DNA of 64,000 nucleotides from Actinomycetota bacterium (lineage in GTDB: Bacteria; Actinomycetota; Acidimicrobiia; Acidimicrobiales; Ilumatobacteraceae): positions 186,001-250,000 of the forward strand of contig JAUSLV010000018.1 of assembly GCA_030645495.1 (NCBI GenBank), given 5' to 3'. The notes under the pieces were generated by a model. That model was not told the origin of the DNA. It saw only the letters and a list, made by a program, of their open reading frames with translations, and made no database searches. A program made the position numbers and the translations under genes. This document shows, piece by piece, positions 1-9,356 of this stretch (position 1 is its first letter; every line of letters starts with the position of its first letter).

Positions 1-1762
1 TGTGCTCTGCGGCTGGTGAGGTGCGCGGGTCGCCCCATTCCTCCCACTCGGTGACGGTGAGCGGCAGCGACGGGTCGGACATCGTGGTGACCACGTCGAC
101 GAACGGCACCTCCGCCACCGCGGCGCGGAACAGTTCGGGGCGCATCGTCACGCATGCGCCCACCAGCAGGCCACCGGCGCTTCCGCCACGGATGGCAACA
201 CGTTGCGGGTGACCCCACCCTGCGGCGATGAGATGCTCGACGCAGGCGATCGTGTCGGTGAACGTGTTGCGCTTGTGCTCGAGCTTGCCCTGCAGGTACC
301 ACTCGCGGCCCAACTCGCCACCGCCGCGCGGGTGCACCAGCGCCCATACGGCACCTCGCTCGAGCAGCGACAGGCGAGCGACACTGAACCACGGCGGCAT
401 CGACGCCTCGTAGCTGCCGTAGCCGTACACCGCGAGCGGCGCGGTGCCGTCGGCGACGGTGTCGGTGCGGCGCACGATGTCGACCGGCACCCGTGTGCCA
501 TCGGGTGCGGTGGCCCACAACCGTTCGCTCGTGTATCGCGAGAGGTCGACGCCGGGCACGGGCGTCTGCTTCAGCAAGGTGCGTGCCCCGGTGCGCACGT
601 CTTCCTCGTACACGGACAGCGGGGTGGTGAGCGACTGTGCGGTGTAGCGCACCGTGGTGGCGCTCCACTCGGGGTTCGAGTCGAGTTCGAGGTCGTGTGG
701 TTCGGGCAACCCCTGCACCGTGCGCTCGCTGCCATCGCGGAACAGGATGCGCGCCCGCGGTTGTGCGTCGGCCCATTCGTGCACCACCAAGTGCCCGGCA
801 AAGGCCTCGACCGAGGTGATCCGTCGGCCGGGTACGTGCGCCACCAACTCGGTCCAGTCGCTCGGGTCGGCGAGCGGCGCGGTCATCAGCCGGAAGTCGG
901 TGGCCTGCAGGTTGGTGAGCACCACCCAACGGTCGCCCCAATGGTCGAGCGTGTACTCCACGTCGTCTCGGCGTGGCGTCACCACGGTGGGTGCTGCGTC
1001 AGGCTGCCCGGCAGGCACGAGGTGCACCTCCGAGCTCTGCTTGCTGGCGCTCTCGATGATGATCCACTCGCCGCTGCGGCAGAGGTCGACGTACACGAAG
1101 AACCGCTCGTCGGGCTCGTCGTACACGATCTCGTCGGCGGCCTGTGGCGTGCCCACGCGGTGGCGCCAGACGGTGCAGGGCCGCATCTGCTCGTCGGCGG
1201 TGACGTAGAACAGCACGGTTCCGTCGGCCGACCACGCCGTGCCACCCCAGGTGGTGTCGGCGAGTTCGTCGGCCAGGTCGGTGCCGGTGGCCAGGTCGCG
1301 GAAGCGCATCGTGTACATCTCGCTGCCGTCTGTGTCGCTGCTCCAGGCCAGCAGTGTGTGCTGGGGGTTCACGTCGAACGCGTTGATCGAGAAGTAGTCG
1401 TGGCCCGCGGCTTGAAGGTTCTCGTCCAGCAGCACCTCGGCGGTGGCGCTGTCGGCGCTGCGGCCACGGCAATGGATCGCGTAGCTGGCGCCTTCCTCGG
1501 TGCGGGTGACGTACCACCAGTCGTCCTTGCGGACGGGGGCCGACAGATCTGTCTCCTGCACCCGCGACTTGATCTCCTCGAAGATCGTGTCGATCGTGCC
1601 GCTATGGGCCGCGAACCACTCGTCGGACCAGGCGTTCTCCGCCTGCAGGTAGGCGATGGTGTCGGGGTCGTCCTTGTCGCGCAACCAGGCCCACGGGTCG
1701 GGCATCGGCCCCGTGGGTCGTTGCCAGGTGTGATCGATCTGCTTCGCGATGGGCGCTTGCAC
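1..1762 (-). CDS. ptrB: Oligopeptidase B-type prolyl oligopeptidase (partial, C-terminus off window)
   Basis: Serine peptidase of the prolyl oligopeptidase family (MEROPS S9A, oligopeptidase B type), expected to cut short peptides after basic residues in the cytoplasm. About 587 residues are visible of a usual length near 690. The N-terminus carries the family-typical DPWAWLRDKDDP stretch, then a long beta-propeller region, then the alpha/beta-hydrolase domain with the nucleophile elbow GGSAGG (Ser about residue 527). The Asp and His of the triad should lie beyond the window edge. The GTG at 1762 is taken as start because a TACCCT -10 box ends 7 bases upstream and no Shine-Dalgarno site is seen, so the mRNA looks leaderless. 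It is transcribed divergently from the ferredoxin gene, 24 bases away. Confidence 0.9.
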   Translation of the reverse strand, partial: MQAPIAKQIDHTWQRPTGPMPDPWAWLRDKDDPDTIAYLQAENAWSDEWFAAHSGTIDTIFEEIKSRVQETDLSAPVRKDDWWYVTRTEEGASYAIHCRGRSADSATAEVLLDENLQAAGHDYFSINAFDVNPQHTLLAWSSDTDGSEMYTMRFRDLATGTDLADELADTTWGGTAWSADGTVLFYVTADEQMRPCTVWRHRVGTPQAADEIVYDEPDERFFVYVDLCRSGEWIIIESASKQSSEVHLVPAGQPDAAPTVVTPRRDDVEYTLDHWGDRWVVLTNLQATDFRLMTAPLADPSDWTELVAHVPGRRITSVEAFAGHLVVHEWADAQPRARILFRDGSERTVQGLPEPHDLELDSNPEWSATTVRYTAQSLTTPLSVYEEDVRTGARTLLKQTPVPGVDLSRYTSERLWATAPDGTRVPVDIVRRTDTVADGTAPLAVYGYGSYEASMPPWFSVARLSLLERGAVWALVHPRGGGELGREWYLQGKLEHKRNTFTDTIACVEHLIAAGWGHPQRVAIRGGSAGGLLVGACVTMRPELFRAAVAEVPFVDVVTTMSDPSLPLTVTEWEEWGDPRTSPAAEH

Positions 1763-1769
1763 GGGGGCC

Positions 1770-1779
1770 AGGGTAACGT
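1770..1779. promoter_or_regulatory. Overlapping divergent -10 boxes (bidirectional leaderless promoter)
   Basis: The sequence AGGGTAACGT reads TAACGT on the plus strand (1774-1779) and TACCCT on the minus strand (1775-1770), sharing the central TA. Each box ends 7 bases before a start codon: ATG 1787 on plus and GTG 1762 on minus. Neither start has a Shine-Dalgarno site. The arrangement predicts two leaderless transcripts starting at, or within a base or so of, the two start codons. Confidence 0.6.
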
Positions 1780-1786
1780 CCGCCCG

Positions 1787-2047
1787 ATGCGGGTGTGGAT
1801 CGATCAGGACCTGTGCACCGGCGACGGGTTGTGCGTCGATCACTGTCACGACGTGTTCACGCTGCTGGAGGATGGCATCGCCTACGTGATCGAGGCGCAG
1901 CAGGTGCTGAACGATCCGGGTGGCTCCAGCAGCCTCGCCGAAGTGGAGCCGCGCTACCAGCAGAACGTGATCGACGCGGCGACCGCCTGCCCGGGCGAGT
2001 GCATCTTCATCGAGATGGAGTTCATCGCGGCCACTCCGCCCGGCTGA
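1787..2047 (+). CDS. Small ferredoxin (3Fe-4S/4Fe-4S type)
   Basis: An 86-residue cytoplasmic electron carrier. Cysteines at 10, 16 and 20, then 68 (in a CP pair) and 72, follow the layout of actinobacterial single-cluster ferredoxins that feed cytochromes P450 and other oxygenases: C-x5-C followed by a hydrophobic VF pair, and a C-terminal CP. Cys20 and Cys72 are additional, so a 3Fe-4S cluster on Cys10, Cys16 and Cys68 or a 4Fe-4S cluster are both possible. Start ATG 1787 has TAACGT 7 bases upstream and is leaderless. No P450 or reductase gene is adjacent, so its partner is unknown. The downstream DUF1800 gene has its own promoter-like box. Confidence 0.85.
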   Translation: MRVWIDQDLCTGDGLCVDHCHDVFTLLEDGIAYVIEAQQVLNDPGGSSSLAEVEPRYQQNVIDAATACPGECIFIEMEFIAATPPG

Positions 2048-2091
2048 GGTCGTTCACAGATCGATCACACATTGCGCGGCAGAATGTGACC

Positions 2092-3321
<1,230 letters not shown>

Positions 3322-3329
3322 GGTGCCCG

Positions 3330-4625
3330 ATGAACGCCGACACTCCTCCCACGCGCTCCGCTCCGATGCCAGGTCTGGGTCGCCGACAGTTCGTGCGCCT
3401 CGGTGCGGGCGCCGTTGGCGTGGCCGTGGTCGGATTGGCCGCGTGCGACGACACCGAGCGTCGCGGTAGTGCCGGTTCCGTCCTCGGCCAGTCGCTCACC
3501 ACGACCACCTCGACCACCACGACGGCGCCGATCATCGTGCCGTCCGCGCTCGCTGGTCGCCGCCTCGTGATCGTGCAGATGAACGGTGGCAACGACATGC
3601 TGAACACGTTGCCGCCGGCCGATGGTCGCTACCGCGATCTGCGGCCGACGCTCGCGATCCCCGAAGCAGAGGTGGTGGCGCTGCAGGGTGTCGACGACGC
3701 CGGGCTGCATCCCAGCCTTGCTGGGCTCACGCCGTTCTGGGACGCGGGCGAGCTGGCGATCATGCGCGGCATCGGCTTCGAACAGCCGAATCGCTCGCAC
3801 TTCGTGTCGATGGATCGCTGGTGGCGTGCCGACGACCTCGCCGCGCCGGGCTGGATGGGGCGGGTGTTCGACGAGATGGGCGAACTGCCGCCGCTGTACG
3901 CCGTGGCGCTGGGTGCCGGTGCTCCGGTGCTCGCTGGCGCCTCGTCGCAGCCGACCGTGGTGACGCGACCCGACTCGTTCCGCTGGGTCGACATCGACCC
4001 TCGCTGGCTGGCGGCGTTCGGCACGAGTGGCGATGGCAGCCTGGCGGGCCAGCTGCGGACCGCGTACACGCGGGCGGTGGCCGCCGTCGACGAGTTCGCC
4101 GCCATCACCGGCACCACCGCCAGCAGCAACGAGCTGCCCACACGCGAGGGTGGCGCCACGATCGCCGAGGGGTTGGGGGTGGCCGCCCAACTGTTGGCCG
4201 CAGATGCGGGCACGCGAGTGGTGGTGGTGAGTGCGTCGGGTTTCGACACGCATGCCAACCAGCTGAACGACCAGGCCAGGTTGCTCACCGACCTGAACGA
4301 CGGGATCGTGGCGTTCTTCGAGTCGATAGAGGCCGCGGGCCTCAGCGACGACGTGCTGCTGGTCACCACCAGCGAATTCGGCCGACGCGCCGCGGAGAAC
4401 GGCAGCGGTGGCTGCGATCACGGTGCGGGCGGGCTGTCGTTCGCCATCGGGCGCGGGGTGCGCGGTGGGGTGCGTGGCGATGTCGACCTGGCGAACCTGC
4501 TGGATGGCGATGTCCGCCCGAACCTCGATCCGTTCGGGCTGTTCACCGCGTGCCTCGACTGGATCGGCGCCGATGTCGAGCGTGTGCTCGGCCGCCGGGT
4601 CGACCAGCTCGACCTGCTGCGCTGA
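3330..4625 (+). CDS. DUF1501 family Tat-exported lipoprotein
   Basis: A 431-residue DUF1501 protein (alkaline-phosphatase-like fold family). The N-terminus has a twin-arginine motif (RRQFVRLG, about residues 17-24), a hydrophobic stretch and a lipobox-like LAAC, followed by a Thr-rich linker; this predicts folded export by Tat and membrane anchoring. Family features include [17 protein letters not shown] near residue 80 and the late segment [21 protein letters not shown]. The pair with the upstream DUF1800 gene is conserved across many bacteria, but its substrate is unknown. A loosely described role in extracellular polymer metabolism has been suggested for such pairs; nothing here proves it. 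Confidence 0.88.
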   Translation: MNADTPPTRSAPMPGLGRRQFVRLGAGAVGVAVVGLAACDDTERRGSAGSVLGQSLTTTTSTTTTAPIIVPSALAGRRLVIVQMNGGNDMLNTLPPADGRYRDLRPTLAIPEAEVVALQGVDDAGLHPSLAGLTPFWDAGELAIMRGIGFEQPNRSHFVSMDRWWRADDLAAPGWMGRVFDEMGELPPLYAVALGAGAPVLAGASSQPTVVTRPDSFRWVDIDPRWLAAFGTSGDGSLAGQLRTAYTRAVAAVDEFAAITGTTASSNELPTREGGATIAEGLGVAAQLLAADAGTRVVVVSASGFDTHANQLNDQARLLTDLNDGIVAFFESIEAAGLSDDVLLVTTSEFGRRAAENGSGGCDHGAGGLSFAIGRGVRGGVRGDVDLANLLDGDVRPNLDPFGLFTACLDWIGADVERVLGRRVDQLDLLR

Positions 4626-4663
4626 CGCCGGTTGCCTCAGCGCGGTGGAGAAGCGGTCCGGTA

Positions 4664-4689
4664 ATTGTTACTATGGCCGTAGTGCAAAT
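4664..4689. promoter_or_regulatory. Candidate suf operator (copy 1, sufB)
   Basis: An exact inverted repeat of the form ATT-N3-ACTA-N6-TAGT-N3-AAT with spacer TGGCCG lies 24 bases before the sufB start. The box TACTAT (4669-4674) inside it fits a -10 element. The same motif, with 14 of 14 half-site bases and 5 of 6 spacer bases, recurs before sufD at 11191-11216, and I noticed no third copy. A Fe-S-sensing repressor of the SufR or Rrf2/IscR type is the natural candidate; no regulator gene is in the window. Confidence 0.6.
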
Positions 4690-4713
4690 CCCTGCGCTCG
4701 ACTGGAGCATGAG

Positions 4714-7257
4714 ATGACGTCCTTCGACCTCGACCTCAGCAAGTACAACTTGGGCTGGAGCGACAGCGACGTCGAATACGCGTTCAAACCGGCGAAGGGC
4801 CTCGACCAGGGGGTCGTCGACCAGATCAGCTGGTGGAAGGGTGAGCCGAGGTGGATGTCGGCCATGCGCCAGCGCAGCCTGCGCACGTTCGACCACAAGC
4901 CGATGGCCGACTGGTTCGCCGTCAACATGCCCGACATCGACTTCCAGGACATCTACTACTACCTGCGCCCGGCCACCGACCAGGTGAGCGAGTGGGACGA
5001 CCTGCCCGAGCAGATGAAGGCCACGTACGAGAAGCTGGGCATCCCCGAAGCCGAGCGCAAGTACCTCGCCGGCGTGACCGCACAATATGAGTGCTTGCGT
5101 GGGTCCACGAAGGTGTGGACCACTCGCGGCATGCGGGCGATCAAAGAGCTCGGTGCGGGCGATGAGGTGTTCGCGCTGAACGAGGCCACCAAGCAGATCG
5201 AAGTGGCCCGCGTCGTGGCGGGCGGCGAGTCGGGCGAGAAGGAGATCCACGAGATCCGCGCCGGCAGCCGCGTCATCGGCGCCTCGGGCAACCACCCCTT
5301 CCTGGTGCTGCGCGACGAGCGTCGTGCGGGCAGCCGCAAGGCCCGGTATGCACCGCGCTGGATCGCTGCCGATGAACTCTCCGTGGGCGACCTCGTTGCC
5401 GTGCCTACCGATCTGCCGAATTTCGGCCGGGTGTACCCGATGGATCAGCGTCACGTCCACACTGGCCTCGGATTCACCAATGCCGACCTGGCGTGGTTCC
5501 TGGGGTTGTGGCTGGGCGACGGGTACCTAAAGCACAGCGACGGCTACACCACGGTTCAGGTGGCCGTCGATGCTGCCGACGAGGGCCTCGTCCGCGAGAT
5601 CGTGCGTGTCGCTGCTGCCGAGTTCGGGCTGGAGTTCGCGCTCGCCACCGACGGACTGCGGCTCACCGCTCGCGGCACCGCGCGGCTCGCCGACTTTCTC
5701 GACGCCAATGGCATCGCCGGCAACTCGCACACCAAGCGAGTGCCCGAATGGGTGTACGGCCTGCCGACCGATCAGCGGCTGGCGTTCCTGGCCGGGTTCG
5801 TCGATGCCGACGGCACGGTGCGCGCCCATCGCTCGGCCAAGAACCCGGTGATCACCAGTGGCAACCCTGCGCTGCTCGACGACCTGCGCGATCTTGCACA
5901 GCTCTGCGGCATCGGCGTCAGCGCCGTCAGGCGGTTCACGTCCAAGCACCCGCACGACGCCGACCGCGTGATCGTCGGCTACCGCTTGCACCTGTCGGGC
6001 CGGTTCGATCGCCTGCCGCTGCGCTCGCCGAAGAAGGCGAGCCGCCTGGGCGCCCGAGCGTATGCGCACACCAACCGCACGGCCAAGGGCACCACGTTCA
6101 AGGCCCACACCAGCGAAATGCTCGGCTTTGTGCGTATCGAATCGATCGAGTCGGTCGGCGTGGAGACCACCTACGACATCGAGGTGGAGGGCCACCACAA
6201 CTTTGTCGCCGAAGGCTTCGTGGTGCACAACTCGGAAGTTGTCTTTCACCGCAACCGCGAGGATCTCGAGCGTCGCGGGATCCTGTTCTGCGACATGGAC
6301 ACCGCGCTGCGCGAGTACCCCGAGCTGGTGAAGAAGTACTTCGGCACGGTCATCCCGCCGGCCGACAACAAGTTCTCCGCGCTCAACACGGCCGTGTGGA
6401 GCGGTGGCAGCTTCATCTACATCCCGCCGGGTGTGGAGTGCGAGATGCCGCTGCAGGCCTACTTCCGCATCAACAGCGAGAACGCCGGCCAGTTCGAGCG
6501 CACGCTGATCATCGCCGACGAGGGCAGCCAGGTGCACTACATCGAGGGCTGTTCGGCCCCGGTGTACACCAACGACTCGCTGCACTCCGCCGTGGTGGAG
6601 ATCGTGGTGAAGCCGTCGGCGCGTGTCACGTACACCACCATCCAGAACTGGTCGCCGAACGTGTACAACCTCGTCACCAAGCGTGCGCGGGTGGAGGCCG
6701 AGGGCCACATGGAGTGGATCGACGGCAACATCGGCAGCAAGCTGACCATGAAGTACCCCAGCGTGTACCTCGTGGGCCCGAAGGCCACGGGCGAGGTGCT
6801 GTCGGTGGCCTATGCGGGCCCCGGCCAGCACCAGGATGCCGGCGCCAAGATGGTGCACGCCGCGCCCGAGACCACTTCGAAGATCGTGTCCAAGTCGATC
6901 TCGAAGGACGGCGGCATCACCACCTACCGCGGCCTCGTGCGTGTGGAGGAAGGCGCGTACGGCTGCAAGAGCCACGTGCAGTGCGACGCGCTGATCCTCG
7001 ACGAGCAGAGCGAGAGCCGCACCTTCCCGTACATGGAAGTGGGCGAGCGCGACGCGCAGATCGGCCACGAAGCCACCGTCTCCAAGATCGCCGACGAGCA
7101 GCTGTTCTACCTGATGTCGCGTGGCCTCTCGCAGGAGCAGGCGATGGGCATGGTGGTGAACGGCTTCATCGAGCCGATCACCCGCACCCTCCCGATGGAG
7201 TACGCGGTCGAGTGGAGCCGCCTGATCGAACTGCAGATGGAAGGCAGCGTCGGCTAG
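4714..7257 (+). CDS. sufB: Fe-S cluster assembly scaffold SufB, with in-frame intein
   Basis: An 847-residue precursor of the SufBCD scaffold that assembles [4Fe-4S] clusters in the cytoplasm. Removing the 380-residue intein (precursor residues 127-506) leaves 467 residues, the usual SufB length. The N-extein ends VTAQYE and the C-extein resumes SEVVFHRN, which together restore the conserved SufB segment. The C-terminal extein shows the family beta-helix core ([40 protein letters not shown]). Start ATG 4714 is chosen for its GGAG site 6 bases upstream and the match to SufB N-termini. It stands about 4 kb away from sufD-sufC, unlike the usual contiguous suf operon, but shares their operator. 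Confidence 0.95.
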   Translation: MTSFDLDLSKYNLGWSDSDVEYAFKPAKGLDQGVVDQISWWKGEPRWMSAMRQRSLRTFDHKPMADWFAVNMPDIDFQDIYYYLRPATDQVSEWDDLPEQMKATYEKLGIPEAERKYLAGVTAQYECLRGSTKVWTTRGMRAIKELGAGDEVFALNEATKQIEVARVVAGGESGEKEIHEIRAGSRVIGASGNHPFLVLRDERRAGSRKARYAPRWIAADELSVGDLVAVPTDLPNFGRVYPMDQRHVHTGLGFTNADLAWFLGLWLGDGYLKHSDGYTTVQVAVDAADEGLVREIVRVAAAEFGLEFALATDGLRLTARGTARLADFLDANGIAGNSHTKRVPEWVYGLPTDQRLAFLAGFVDADGTVRAHRSAKNPVITSGNPALLDDLRDLAQLCGIGVSAVRRFTSKHPHDADRVIVGYRLHLSGRFDRLPLRSPKKASRLGARAYAHTNRTAKGTTFKAHTSEMLGFVRIESIESVGVETTYDIEVEGHHNFVAEGFVVHNSEVVFHRNREDLERRGILFCDMDTALREYPELVKKYFGTVIPPADNKFSALNTAVWSGGSFIYIPPGVECEMPLQAYFRINSENAGQFERTLIIADEGSQVHYIEGCSAPVYTNDSLHSAVVEIVVKPSARVTYTTIQNWSPNVYNLVTKRARVEAEGHMEWIDGNIGSKLTMKYPSVYLVGPKATGEVLSVAYAGPGQHQDAGAKMVHAAPETTSKIVSKSISKDGGITTYRGLVRVEEGAYGCKSHVQCDALILDEQSESRTFPYMEVGERDAQIGHEATVSKIADEQLFYLMSRGLSQEQAMGMVVNGFIEPITRTLPMEYAVEWSRLIELQMEGSVG
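5092..6231 (+). other. SufB intein with LAGLIDADG homing endonuclease
   Basis: A 380-residue protein-splicing element. It begins with Cys (block [14 protein letters not shown]) and ends VVHN before Ser, so splicing would use Cys1, the terminal His-Asn and a +1 Ser nucleophile. Block B has the GNHPF histidine. Block F reads [17 protein letters not shown]. Between them lies a LAGLIDADG endonuclease with both acidic repeats present: [10 protein letters not shown] near base 5510 and LAGFVDADG near base 5800. All key residues are intact, so it should splice and may still be mobile. I cannot assign the insertion-site letter used for known SufB inteins. Confidence 0.93.
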
Positions 7258-7288
7258 GGGCTGCGATGCGCACGGCTACTGTGCGGCC

Positions 7289-7780
7289 ATGACGTGGCGG
7301 CGTAGGTTCGGGCTCTCGCTATCGCACAAGGAGATGGACCGTGCGCTCGCTGCTGGCGGGTTCGCCGATCGTGCCGTGTCGGGCATCGCGCTGCTGCCCG
7401 CTGGGGCAATCAGCCAATGGTGGCGAACGTCGTTCGTCGTGATTCCGGTGGTGATGCTGCAGCGAATCCTTGGCTATTGGCTCGTACTTGGGGTGGCGTT
7501 GGTCGTGATGCTCGTGCTTCAGTTCGTGGCAAGCCGTCGGCGTCGTCTGCCGGTCGGGTTCATCCTGATCCGTGGCTCCGAAGGCTTGTACCTCGCTCCG
7601 GGCGGGAAGGTCGCCCTGCCCCTGTCGGCAGAGTCGACCGTGCAGGCCCGCCCGCTCACGGTGTTCGGGCTGGAGTCGGCGGCCGCGGTGCAGATCGTGG
7701 ACGGTGACTCCCGCTGGGTCGGTGAGATGTGGAACACCAAGCAGTCGGTCGAACGGCTCAAGGCCGTCTGGGGCGTCTGA
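7289..7780 (+). CDS. Membrane protein, first of three tandem paralogues
   Basis: A 163-residue protein of unknown function. It has a short basic, amphipathic N-terminus (WRRRFGLSLSHKEMDRAL), two closely spaced membrane segments (about residues 42-75) and a C-terminal domain of about 80 residues ending DSRWVGEMW...ERLKAVW. The same plan recurs in the next two genes (7838 and 8417): N-terminal W-R, a helix with a small-side-chain turn, two membrane spans, then a W-x-G-E motif and a terminal R-x-x-W. Start ATG 7289 follows TACTGT by 6 bases (leaderless). I do not recognise the family. Confidence 0.7.
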   Translation: MTWRRRFGLSLSHKEMDRALAAGGFADRAVSGIALLPAGAISQWWRTSFVVIPVVMLQRILGYWLVLGVALVVMLVLQFVASRRRRLPVGFILIRGSEGLYLAPGGKVALPLSAESTVQARPLTVFGLESAAAVQIVDGDSRWVGEMWNTKQSVERLKAVWGV

Positions 7781-7811
7781 CACGAACGACGCGCCGAAGT
7801 ACGCTGCCGCG

Positions 7812-7841
7812 ATGCGGCGGCAGATCATGAGGCGGAAGTGA
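7812..7841 (+). CDS. Nine-codon leaderless ORF coupled to next gene
   Basis: ATG 7812 encodes MRRQIMRRK and its TGA (7839-7841) overlaps the GTG (7838) of the next paralogue in a GTGA junction. TACGCT (7800-7805) ends 6 bases before this ATG, the same spacing as other leaderless starts nearby, whereas no promoter or Shine-Dalgarno site is placed for GTG 7838 itself. It reads as a mini-ORF that loads ribosomes onto the downstream start. The four arginines and one lysine in nine codons are notable but unexplained. Confidence 0.4.
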   Translation: MRRQIMRRK

Positions 7842-8386
7842 GCCGGTGGCGCCATCTGGTGAGAGGGCTGCGGCCGGCGGAGGTGGATTCGCTGTTCGCC
7901 GAACGTGGTGTCGACGACGTGGGAGTTGCCGGGTTCCCGCTCGCTCGTGTGGGCAGCTCGCGGGCCAGCAACTGGTCGACGCCCACATTGACGTTGTTCG
8001 TCTCGACGGTGTTCAGGTTGATCGACGGCAGGTCACTGGGACTGAACGCTGTCGCCTTCCTTGTCTGCGGTGGCTTCTGGCTGCGAGCGCTCATCGCCAC
8101 CCGGCGGCACCCACGGATCACCCTGCTGTTCGGTACGAAGTGCACGTACGTGGACGATGGGAAAGAGCTCATCGCGCTCGGGCCGCGCTCGTACCTGCTC
8201 GTCACAGAACGCAGCTCCGGGTGGACCGTCCCGTCCGTCTCGGTGCACGATCGATCGCAGACGTGGAGTGGCGAGTTGTACGGCCGGAAGTCGCGGGTGC
8301 CGCAACTGCGCGAGATGTGGAGATCGCGTGCCGCCGCTCAGCCATTTCCCGATCCCGGAAACGATGCAACCTCCAGCGTCGGCTGA
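7838..8386 (+). CDS. Membrane protein, second of three tandem paralogues
   Basis: A 182-residue paralogue of the gene at 7289. The GTG start is chosen because it aligns the N-terminus (SRWRHLVRGLRPAEVDSLFAERG) with its neighbours and forms a GTGA overlap with the nine-codon ORF. Two membrane segments lie at about residues 48-85, followed by the C-terminal domain with RSQTWSGELY and LREMW, equivalent to the W-x-G-E and R-x-x-W positions of the first copy. The C-terminal tail after LREMW is longer and looks disordered. Function unknown. Confidence 0.65.
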   Translation: MSRWRHLVRGLRPAEVDSLFAERGVDDVGVAGFPLARVGSSRASNWSTPTLTLFVSTVFRLIDGRSLGLNAVAFLVCGGFWLRALIATRRHPRITLLFGTKCTYVDDGKELIALGPRSYLLVTERSSGWTVPSVSVHDRSQTWSGELYGRKSRVPQLREMWRSRAAAQPFPDPGNDATSSVG

Positions 8387-8416
8387 CGCGAGTTGGGCCG
8401 GTGGTACCGTCACGAC

Positions 8417-8953
8417 GTGGACTGGCGGGAACGGCGCGCGAGACAAGAGCTGCTGCGCGCTGATCGGATGCTGGCCGCACACGGGTTCGAGGACTCGGCG
8501 AAACTCGTTCAACGCGTCAGCCCCAAGGGAACCGTCCGCGGCAACTTCATCACGGTCGCGTTCGTCCTCTGCCTCAGCGCTGCCGGAAACTGGGGCTGGG
8601 TGGCGATCGTCGCGGTGGCAGCCGTGTGGGTCGTGGGCTTTGGGGCCGAGCGCTTGCTGCGCAAGCCCAAGCCTGTGCCGCCACCGATGGTCGTTGTGCT
8701 GGGGAGATTCGGTCGGTACGTCGATGACGGGATCGGTCCGATGGTGCGCTTGTCGGAGCATGCGCGGATCGATTTCGGCTCCCTCTGGTACGCGCCCGGA
8801 TTCGCCCTCACCGTCACGGATGGCGACCGTCGGTGGGCCGGCGAAGTGGACATTGGACGTCGTGGCCTGCGTCTGATCCGCGCTGCCTGGGCTGGCGGCG
8901 AAGCGGCTTCACGCGGGACCCAGCGCGCGAGCGCCCGCTTCGGTTGTTCGTAG
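8417..8953 (+). CDS. Membrane protein, third of three tandem paralogues
   Basis: A 178-residue protein. GTG 8417 is preferred over the in-frame TTG at 8393 because TACCGT ends 6 bases before it (leaderless pattern) and because it aligns the N-terminus (DWRERRARQELLRADRMLAAHGFED) with the two upstream copies. Two membrane spans lie near residues 43-77. The C-terminal domain carries DGDRRWAGEVD and LRLIRAAW, the same motif pair as the other copies. It ends with a Ser/Arg-rich tail. Divergence is high enough to suggest an old duplication. Function unknown. Confidence 0.65.
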   Translation: MDWRERRARQELLRADRMLAAHGFEDSAKLVQRVSPKGTVRGNFITVAFVLCLSAAGNWGWVAIVAVAAVWVVGFGAERLLRKPKPVPPPMVVVLGRFGRYVDDGIGPMVRLSEHARIDFGSLWYAPGFALTVTDGDRRWAGEVDIGRRGLRLIRAAWAGGEAASRGTQRASARFGCS

Positions 8954-8963
8954 GCTCTGGTGC

Positions 8964-9356
8964 ATGGCACTGAAGAACAAGCTGCCCGAGCGGATGTTCA
9001 CGGCACTGCTGCCGGTGGGCGAGCAGTACTTGATCGGGCTGCGGGCGTTGTCGGTGGGTGGTGTGCACGCGCTGGCGTGGGGCACCGGGGGCGCCGGCCA
9101 GGTGGCGTTGCTGGCCACCAACAGGCAGCTGGTGATGTGCGGGCTCGACAAGCTGGGGCGCCCAAACGAGGTGCTGGCCACCTTGCCGTACACCGACATC
9201 GTGGCCATGAACACCTCGCGCACGAAGGTGGCGTTCACCTCCATCGGGGTGGTGGAAATCGTGTTCCCTGATGGCTCGAACTTCCAGTTCGAGTGCACCG
9301 CCGGCACGGTCGACGAGTTCGTGGAACTCGTGCGGCCATGCCTCAGCACTCGATGA
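8964..9356 (+). CDS. Small PH-like protein of unknown function
   Basis: A 130-residue soluble protein with a beta-rich pattern and a C-terminal helix ([13 protein letters not shown]), resembling bacterial PH-like domains: a [12 protein letters not shown] strand pair followed by [31 protein letters not shown]. The assignment is by look only. Start ATG 8964 has TAGGCT ending 7 bases upstream; that box overlaps the stop codon of the preceding gene. The 3' end overlaps the converging serine dehydratase gene by 14 bases. It could share an outer-edge role with the three membrane proteins before it, but nothing shows this. Confidence 0.65.
   Translation: MALKNKLPERMFTALLPVGEQYLIGLRALSVGGVHALAWGTGGAGQVALLATNRQLVMCGLDKLGRPNEVLATLPYTDIVAMNTSRTKVAFTSIGVVEIVFPDGSNFQFECTAGTVDEFVELVRPCLSTR

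Noticed and set aside
8393-8416. Upstream TTG start for the third tandem membrane protein
   Set aside because: GTG 8417 fits the leaderless box TACCGT and the N-terminal alignment with the two paralogues; the extra eight codons do not.
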